This document shows, in pieces, positions 58,844 through 64,000 of a DNA stretch of 64,000 bases. The DNA is from DATJOJ01 sp035507035. GTDB lineage: Bacteria > Acidobacteriota > Terriglobia > Terriglobales > Acidobacteriaceae. The position numbers and the translations under genes were made by a program. The number at the start of each line of letters is the position of its first letter. The first letter of the stretch is position 1. The notes beneath the pieces were generated by a model. That model searched no databases. It was not told where the DNA came from and saw nothing but the letters and a program-made list of their open reading frames with translations. Where the stretch lies: positions 62,001-126,000 of the forward strand of contig DATJOJ010000061.1 in the NCBI GenBank assembly GCA_035507035.1, given 5' to 3'.

Positions 58844-59878
58844 TTAAACCCTTGCCTCTTCCGGCACGACATTCAACTCCAGCTTTTCTGTCCAGCGCAG
58901 AATCGTCAGCGCGCTACTCGCGCCCACTTTCGCGTCGGTCAGCAAGCGGTGCAGATCATCGACGCCCGCGACCGGAGTTCCATCGAGAGCGACGATAACA
59001 TCGCCCTCGCGCAAGCCCGTACGTTGCGCCGGGCTGCCGCTCTCAACCGACATCACCACAACGCCGGTTTCTTTTGGCAGATCGTAGAAACGTACCAATC
59101 GACGGTGCAACGGCATCGTTTGCGCTTCCACGCCAATATAACTCCGGCGGATTTTTCCATGCTGCAGGATCCGGCCAGCCACGAATTTTGCCGTATTGAT
59201 TCCGATTGCGAAGCACAGCCCTTGCGCTCCCATGATCGTGGCTGTATTCACGCCCACGACCTGGCCATCGGAAGTCACCAGTGGCCCGCCGGAATTGCCG
59301 GGATTGAGCGAGGCGTCGGTTTGAATGACGTCCTCGATCAGCCGGCCAGAGTATGACCTCAACGAACGTCCCAACGCGCTGACCACTCCCGCAGTCACGG
59401 TGTACTGAAAGCCGTACGGGTTACCGATGGCAATCGCCAACTGCCCCACGCGCAAACGTTGCGAATCGCCCAGCGAGGCGACAGGCAAGTTCGGCGCGTC
59501 GATACGGATTACTGCGAGATCGGTCGCTGGATCGTCGCCGATGGTATGAGCAGGGAAGCGACGACCATCGGAAAATGAGACGCCGATGCGCGTGGCGCCG
59601 TGCACCACGTGGCTGTTGGTCAGAATCAGACCATCGGGAGTGAACACGAATCCGGATCCGCCACCCTGGCGCTCACGCGATTCGCCCGACCGCGTTCTAG
59701 CCGCTTGCGTGATATCAATCTTTACAACCGACGGGCTAATCTTTTCCGCTGCACCCACAACGGCCTGCGAATAGGCATCGAGCAAAGCGGAGTCTGCCGA
59801 ATTCTCCGAAACCGGAGTCGAGGCGATCGCCTCAAAACCGCCGGCCAGAGGTTGAAACAGCTTTCCTTCATCAATCAT
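58844..59878 (-). CDS. HtrA/DegP-like serine protease with one PDZ domain, no evident signal peptide
   Basis: 344 residues. Trypsin-like core with catalytic His90 (TNSHVV), Asp120 (ATDLAV) and Ser196 (PGNSGGPL), then one PDZ domain from about 245 to 340 (GVVVMSVESGSPAQRTGLREGDVIVALDGTPV). HtrA proteins act on misfolded exported proteins in the periplasm, but the N-terminus here (MIDEGKLFQPLAGGFEAIAS) has no hydrophobic stretch and no obvious start further upstream. So it may be cytoplasmic, or the true start or signal has been lost. A regulatory role in the cytoplasm is possible for single-PDZ forms. Confidence 0.85.
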   Translation of the reverse strand: MIDEGKLFQPLAGGFEAIASTPVSENSADSALLDAYSQAVVGAAEKISPSVVKIDITQAARTRSGESRERQGGGSGFVFTPDGLILTNSHVVHGATRIGVSFSDGRRFPAHTIGDDPATDLAVIRIDAPNLPVASLGDSQRLRVGQLAIAIGNPYGFQYTVTAGVVSALGRSLRSYSGRLIEDVIQTDASLNPGNSGGPLVTSDGQVVGVNTATIMGAQGLCFAIGINTAKFVAGRILQHGKIRRSYIGVEAQTMPLHRRLVRFYDLPKETGVVVMSVESGSPAQRTGLREGDVIVALDGTPVAGVDDLHRLLTDAKVGASSALTILRWTEKLELNVVPEEARV

Positions 59879-59910
59879 GCCAAGTAGATGAGAGCAGGAG
59901 GAGCGCGGAT

Positions 59911-60405
59911 TCAGGCCTTGGGCCGCAAGCGCGTAGCGGGGTTCGGAACAGCACAGACTTTGCTGGTGTGCTTCAGACGCTCCTGCAAGGCGGCGCCGAG
60001 CGATGCCAGTTCGTCTGCTGTCAACACTTTCTGCAGTCCTTCAAAGAGTTGGCGTTCTTCCTTGCGAACGTGATGAGCGAGCGTCTCGACCAACAACGCC
60101 AAGTCGTTCGTGTGAAGGTCGCGGGTCCCCGCGCGCGCAAACAAACCGCGCAGGGCGATGTGTTCGTTCAATAACTCTTGAACCAGCGAATCCATCTCCG
60201 AAAATTTACGCGCTACTGGGAAGAGCTCCTTTTCCTCGGCAGCGAAATGAATGGCTACTTCTTGCGCGAAGATCTGTTCGATTTCTGATTGCCATGCTTC
60301 CAAATCGACGTCTCCCGCCTGCATCGCGCGGTCGAGGCGCACACACAGCGCCAACACATGTTGGTGCTGATGAGAGAGTGGGACCAGGTTTTTGTCGCGC
60401 AACAT
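59911..60405 (-). CDS. Hemerythrin-like protein
   Basis: 164 residues, four-helix bundle. Helix ends carry the iron ligands: LSHQHQHVLALC, IHFAAEEKELFP, LLNEHIALRGLF and HHVRKEERQLFEGL, the His/Glu spacing of the hemerythrin HHE cation-binding domain. Such proteins bind O2 or NO, or repair iron-sulfur clusters. Given the two large iron-sulfur enzymes in this window, an oxygen- or NO-protective role is conceivable but unproven. It lies 32 bases after the HtrA-like gene's start, on the same strand, so the three genes 61307 to 58844 may be one unit. Confidence 0.85.
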   Translation of the reverse strand: MLRDKNLVPLSHQHQHVLALCVRLDRAMQAGDVDLEAWQSEIEQIFAQEVAIHFAAEEKELFPVARKFSEMDSLVQELLNEHIALRGLFARAGTRDLHTNDLALLVETLAHHVRKEERQLFEGLQKVLTADELASLGAALQERLKHTSKVCAVPNPATRLRPKA

Positions 60406-60428
60406 GGCAATCTTATGCTACTCCGGAT

Positions 60429-61307
60429 TCAGCCACGGTGGGATAAGGATTCGGTCTCGATGGACAAGTCTGCTTGCTCCGTAGCGGCTGGCCGTAGCGT
60501 GAGCCAGTCCGTGCGCACGCGCTCCCATTCCTGGATCAGCATGCCATGGGACTCGAAGAACGATCGAATGCGTAGCCGTTCCCAGCCGACCACGTCTTCA
60601 AGGATAGGCGCGAGGACGGACAGTGCGCTGCTGCTCAGGACGGTGCGTTTGGCCACCTGTGAAACATGCTTCGCTTCGGACACGGCGATGGTGAAGCCGT
60701 CACGAACATTTACATGTAACATCACGTGAACGTCGGAACTGCCGTCGCCCACATAAATCAGGTAATCCGGGCCGATCTGGTGCTGGTTCTGCAAGCGATC
60801 GAGCACGGCAACTTTGCCGTAGCCGGCCGTGGCGCGGGCAATGGATTCGATCTGTCCGGAATCCTTGTAACGAAATTCCGTTCCGAAAATGTGATCCGGT
60901 GGAACGATTCCTTCGAGCGCCGACTGGATGACTTCCACGGGCGCCGCGGAAAGCACGTAAAAATCGAAGTGATAACCGTTGATGCCGGCGTCGAGAACTT
61001 CGTAGAGCAAGGCAATATTTTGTTTCAGGCGGATGCGCTTGCCGACCTCGTAAAGATGCTCTCGCCGCACCCGCGACTGAAATTCGGGATCGTGCAGCAA
61101 TAAGTAGGCAAGCTCCGCGCCTTGCTGCACAAGGTTAAGCTTTTCCATGCCTTTCGCCTTGCGCTCGAATTCCTCAGTCGGGATGCCCACCAACTCGGCC
61201 AGCACGTAGCCGGAATCGTTGAAGGTCAGCGTCTGGTCGAAATCGCTGGCGAAAAGATAGTGTTTTAAAGGCTTTTCATTCATAACCACATTAGATTCCC
61301 TTCGCAT
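60429..61307 (-). CDS. HAD-superfamily hydrolase
   Basis: 292 residues. HAD motif I is LFASDFDQTLTF (nucleophile Asp22, Asp24 in the numbering from 61307), motif II YVLSAAP, and motif IV IYVGDGSSDVHVM. This resembles phosphatases of the SerB/PSP-like (HAD-IB) group with a helical cap. Substrate unknown. The start is uncertain: ATG 61307, GTG 61289 (AAGGGA seven bases upstream) and ATG 61283 are all usable; I keep the first. It overlaps no gene on the other strand. Confidence 0.75.
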   Translation of the reverse strand: MRRESNVVMNEKPLKHYLFASDFDQTLTFNDSGYVLAELVGIPTEEFERKAKGMEKLNLVQQGAELAYLLLHDPEFQSRVRREHLYEVGKRIRLKQNIALLYEVLDAGINGYHFDFYVLSAAPVEVIQSALEGIVPPDHIFGTEFRYKDSGQIESIARATAGYGKVAVLDRLQNQHQIGPDYLIYVGDGSSDVHVMLHVNVRDGFTIAVSEAKHVSQVAKRTVLSSSALSVLAPILEDVVGWERLRIRSFFESHGMLIQEWERVRTDWLTLRPAATEQADLSIETESLSHRG

Positions 61308-61494
61308 TACGAAAAGATTAAAAAAGCGTATAAAAAGAATGAATAACTTACGCCGATACTTTTATTGGAAATACGCGATCAGCAAGGTCGGCGCTGACTT
61401 TACTAAATCCGCGTCAGCATTGAAAATAAGTGTTCGCGTTGGCCCTCCGGCGATGCAGCCAGGAACGTCAGCGCGTAACGGGAGCGACCTCATT

Positions 61495-61680
61495 ATGGCA
61501 ACCTCTGGAGAACTCATTCGCCTGATCAATTATGTAGACGACATTAATACCACGATTCGCCGCATCAACGCTTTTGTGCCTTCGATGGACGCCGACGAAC
61601 GTAAGCGTCTTGCGGAAAGTCTGCACGGGGCCAGCACCAATTTGAACGCCGTGCTCGCACAATTGGAAAAGGGAGCGTGA
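61495..61680 (+). CDS. Small helical protein preceding 3-hydroxyacyl-CoA dehydrogenase (61 aa)
   Basis: ATG 61495 starts a coherent helical peptide (GELIRLINYVDDINTTIRRINAFVPSMDADERKRLAESLHGASTNLNAVLAQLEKG); the upstream extension to 61339 is less protein-like. A GGGAG site is a little far upstream. It overlaps the start of the following gene by four bases (GTGA at 61677-61680), suggesting coupling. Not recognised as a known family. It might be a partner or regulator of the dehydrogenase, but only position supports that. Confidence 0.55.
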   Translation: MATSGELIRLINYVDDINTTIRRINAFVPSMDADERKRLAESLHGASTNLNAVLAQLEKGA

Positions 61681-62582
61681 TCGTGGGGCAGATTCAGACC
61701 ATTGCCGTGATCGGTGCCGGCACCATGGGCCGAGGCATTGCGCACGTGGCCGCACTTGGCGGATACCGCACAATTCTCGAAGACCTTTTGCCCAACGCTC
61801 TGCGGAAGGCCGAAAGCGAGATCCGCGCCAACCTCGATAAAGCAGTTGAGCTAGGCAAAGTATCTGGCGCGGACGCAAGCGCGGCGATGAATCGCTTGGA
61901 ATACGCCGGCAGTGTCGAGGAAGCTGCTCGCGAAGCCGATCTCGTGATTGAAGCGGTACCGGAAGAAATGGAATCGAAGATCGAGATCTTTACTCTACTC
62001 GATAAGATTTGCCGTCCGACCACAATTCTCGCTTCGAATACCTCGTCACTGAGCATCACGGAAATCGCCAGCGTGACTTATCGCGCGAAGAAGTGCGTGG
62101 GAATGCATTTTTTCAATCCCGTGCACAAGATGAAGTTGCTTGAGATCGTTCGTGCGCTGGAAACCGATGATGACACACTGGCTGGCGCTGCTGAAGTAGG
62201 CCGTCGCATGGGCAAAGAAGTTGTGGTCATCAAGGAATCGCCCGGCTTTATTACCAGCCGCATTAACGCCATGATCGGCAACGAAGCGTTTTATATGCTA
62301 CAGGAAGGTATTGCTTCTGCTCAGGATATCGATAAAGCCTTAAAGTTGGGATTGAACCATCCGATGGGGCCATTTGAGTTGGTCGATTTGGTCGGATTGG
62401 ATACTCGCCTCCATATCCTCGAGTACCTTCACAAATCGCTTGGCGAGAAATATCGTCCTGCACCACTTTTGGTGCAGTATGTAAAAGCCGGACGGCTGGG
62501 ACGAAAAGCGGGCCGCGGCGTATACGAGTACCCCGAGCAGAAGGCAGTAGAAATGGCGCCGATGGCGAAGGTCGGCGACTAG
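61677..62582 (+). CDS. 3-hydroxybutyryl-CoA dehydrogenase family protein
   Basis: 301 residues: NAD loop IAVIGAGTMGRGIAHVAALGGY, ASNTSSLSITEIA with the catalytic Ser/Asn, MHFFNPVHKMKLLEIV (catalytic His and Glu), ESPGFITSRI and LKLGLNHPMGPFELVDLVGLDT. The reaction is NAD-dependent oxidation of 3-hydroxyacyl-CoA (short chain) or the reverse in butyrate formation. GTG 61677 gives the GTGA overlap with the small gene; GTG 61683 (GGGAG seven bases upstream) is the better ribosome fit. It is not adjacent to other beta-oxidation genes here. Confidence 0.88.
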   Translation: MIVGQIQTIAVIGAGTMGRGIAHVAALGGYRTILEDLLPNALRKAESEIRANLDKAVELGKVSGADASAAMNRLEYAGSVEEAAREADLVIEAVPEEMESKIEIFTLLDKICRPTTILASNTSSLSITEIASVTYRAKKCVGMHFFNPVHKMKLLEIVRALETDDDTLAGAAEVGRRMGKEVVVIKESPGFITSRINAMIGNEAFYMLQEGIASAQDIDKALKLGLNHPMGPFELVDLVGLDTRLHILEYLHKSLGEKYRPAPLLVQYVKAGRLGRKAGRGVYEYPEQKAVEMAPMAKVGD

Positions 62583-62599
62583 TTGTCCTGCGCTATTCG

Positions 62600-62679
62600 T
62601 TGTTATTTTGAGAAGCGTGAGCGACGAGGAATCTGCTTGATGCCATACCGCAGATCCCTCGCTCCACCCGGGATGACAA
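62600..62679. repeat. REP-like inverted repeat (TTGTCATCCC type)
   Basis: A long imperfect inverted repeat: TTGTTATTTTGAGAAGCG... (62600-62636) with GCAGATCCCTCGCTCC...GGGATGACAA (62650-62679). It lies between two convergent genes, shares its GAGCGAGGGA core with the element at 12300-12346, and may serve as a bidirectional stop for transcription. Confidence 0.65.
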
Positions 62680-62686
62680 AGCGACG

Positions 62687-63754
62687 CTAATTCTTGTTGA
62701 TGTCCTGCTTTGCTTCCAGCTTTTTCACCAGCGGCTCGATGAAGATCTTCTGATTGTCTGGCGCGCCGGCTAGTGTAATCTTCATCTCTTTCACAGCCGC
62801 GTCAAAGTTTCCCTGCGCGGAATAGATTCGAGCGGTTCCGTCGTGCACGACCCACTCGTTGGGATCTTTCTGCGCTGCCTGGCGGAAATAAGTAAAGGCC
62901 TCGTCCTGCTTGCCTTGCCCCTGCAGCAGTCGCCCGTAGGCGTAGAGTTGTCCAGCTGTGGCTCGATCCAGCGCCTGCCGCTTCGCGGTTTCGGCTTCAT
63001 CTTTCCGGCCCAGGGCATCCAGAATTTGAGATTTTGTCAGATAGTTGTCAAAACGCGGTTCGGTTCCGATCGAGGTCTCTTCGTATTTCAGCGCATCGTC
63101 AAGGTCATATTTTTCCGCCAACAGATAGTTGGCGGCATCGTCCCAACCCTCCCAGGTGTATTGCGCTAAACCCTGGAGCTGATTCGGCAGGCTGGCTTTC
63201 ACGATCTCATGCACATTGACACCAACTTTGAACGGAACAGCCAGCTTTTCCCAGCGCAATGTCACGACGGCCGAGTCGGCCTTTACGTCATCGAAATCGT
63301 AAGTAAGCGCCTCGTGCATGTCGGATGTTTGTGGTCTGACCTTCACCCGCAGCGCATCTTCTGCCTGGTTGTAGGTGAATGCACCCCAAGCAGTGTGAAC
63401 CTTGGAGAAAATTACAGTCCACTCGTTCTCTCCCGGAATCATCTGCAAACCGTAAATCCCTTTATCCAGGGGCTGGCCTTCGATGGTTACCGCATCGGTG
63501 AACTTGATAGTCGTATTGATGTTCGCTCCGGCTCGCCATACTTCGCCGTAAGGCACGACCTTGCCCCAAATGGTGCGGCCTTTCACCAGCGGCCGATGGT
63601 AGTTAACGGTGATGTCGGTGATGCCGATCGATTGCGTCACTACCGCGTGTTGACTGGCAAGAGGTAAGTCCAACAACGCGGATTGCGCCAAACAGATCGC
63701 ACTAGCGAAACAAATTGCCACGACCGCCAGCAGAGAAACATAACGTTTGAGCAT
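62687..63754 (-). CDS. Secreted DUF2911 protein with TPR-like C-terminus
   Basis: 355 residues from ATG 63754, which follows GGAGGG at seven bases and opens the signal peptide (MLKRYVSLLAVVAICFASAICLAQ). Residues about 30-170 form the DUF2911 beta domain (VTQSIGITDITVNYHRPLVKGRTIWG, YGEVWRAGANINTTIKF, KGIYGLQMIPGENEWTVIF). The remainder is two or three TPR-like helical repeats (SKSQILDALGRKDEAETAKRQAL, YGRLLQGQGKQDEAFTYFRQAAQKDPNEW). DUF2911 is common in Acidobacteriota and Bacteroidetes exports and has no known function. A protein-interaction role is inferred from the TPRs. Confidence 0.85.
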   Translation of the reverse strand: MLKRYVSLLAVVAICFASAICLAQSALLDLPLASQHAVVTQSIGITDITVNYHRPLVKGRTIWGKVVPYGEVWRAGANINTTIKFTDAVTIEGQPLDKGIYGLQMIPGENEWTVIFSKVHTAWGAFTYNQAEDALRVKVRPQTSDMHEALTYDFDDVKADSAVVTLRWEKLAVPFKVGVNVHEIVKASLPNQLQGLAQYTWEGWDDAANYLLAEKYDLDDALKYEETSIGTEPRFDNYLTKSQILDALGRKDEAETAKRQALDRATAGQLYAYGRLLQGQGKQDEAFTYFRQAAQKDPNEWVVHDGTARIYSAQGNFDAAVKEMKITLAGAPDNQKIFIEPLVKKLEAKQDINKN

Positions 63755-63937
63755 TTTGCCACCCTCCTTGATTCCATGGATAACAATCGCACGGTTAGAC
63801 GGAGGGTCTGTTGTCGCGGTTAGCGAATTGTAAAAAGTTGTGAACATGGCTGAGCCGAGAGCAGAGAATTGTTGCCCAGAGACTGATTTTCGCGAAGGAC
63901 CGCTGTGGTAGCCGGGAATCGTTGCCTTTCCTTTACA

Positions 63938-64000
63938 ATGGCGCTCGTGCCCGTTAAATCTCGCCTGGATCGGGTTCTCTCGCAGTTGCGACTCTACGAG
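63938..64000 (+). CDS. Start of a gene cut by the right edge
   Basis: An ATG at 63938 opens a frame that runs to the last base of the window (MALVPVKSRLDRVLSQLRLY...). The short peptide is basic and helical. Too little is visible to name a product, and no clear ribosome-binding site precedes it, so it is reported with caution. Confidence 0.35.
   Translation, partial: MALVPVKSRLDRVLSQLRLYE

Overview
The window looks like chromosomal DNA of a soil member of the Acidobacteriota (class Terriglobia or close by). The evidence is the phylum-typical TIGR03435 family C-terminus at the left edge, many secreted beta-propeller and 'GloVer' repeat proteins, VPS10/BNR and DUF2911 secreted proteins, GC-rich coding and REP-like intergenic repeats. 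I see no insertion sequence, phage, plasmid or CRISPR signature.

The outstanding feature is an oxalate-use island in two blocks, all on the minus strand. Block 1 (10959 to 2526) reads: oxalate-CoA ligase, PanE-like reductase (candidate oxalyl-CoA reductase), FadR-type GntR regulator, then a complete oxalate oxidoreductase (OOR: gamma-delta fusion, alpha, beta) and an OxlT-type oxalate:formate antiporter, closed by a strong terminator. Block 2 (25198 to 20233) repeats gamma-delta, alpha, beta and antiporter without the regulator or CoA genes. Both alpha subunits keep the Arg/Arg/Asp/Phe set that defines the oxalate pocket of the Moorella enzyme. Together the genes could import oxalate, oxidise it to CO2 with ferredoxin reduction for energy (OOR), and activate and reduce it to glyoxylate for biomass (CoA route). 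The regulator gene has a recognisable promoter, an operator-like palindrome and a TTG start, and its TGGTC/GACCA half-site recurs in a cluster in front of block 2.

Layout: 0-2.4 kb holds a TIGR03435 fragment, a small basic secreted protein, a DinB-like protein and a methyltransferase. 2.5-11 kb is oxalate block 1. 11-20 kb holds a small Cys protein, an MhpD-family enzyme, an orphan PstS, small secreted proteins (one tandem pair), an LVIVD protein, a lipoprotein and an OprO/P-like porin. 20-25 kb is oxalate block 2, followed upstream by YeiH, LysR and an MFS exporter (25.4-28.8 kb). 29-35 kb has a diverging pair of paralogous secreted propellers around tRNA-Leu(UAA) and a large FG-GAP/TIG protein. 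35-37 kb is a two-gene nucleotide-sugar operon. 37-46 kb has a GloVer protein, penicillin acylase, Fur-family regulator, a zinc-ribbon membrane pair (one copy frameshifted), a DHH phosphoesterase, DUF2127, GNAT and PPK2. 46-52 kb has a VPS10/BNR protein, a secreted protein, DUF72 and a DUF4238 remnant. 52-57.7 kb is the conserved uppS-cdsA-dxr-rseP-ispG cluster. 57.9-64 kb has an SDR, an HtrA-like protease, hemerythrin, HAD, 3-hydroxyacyl-CoA dehydrogenase, a DUF2911/TPR protein and a gene start cut by the right edge.

Functional calls come from reading the protein sequences and remembered family motifs. No database search was run.
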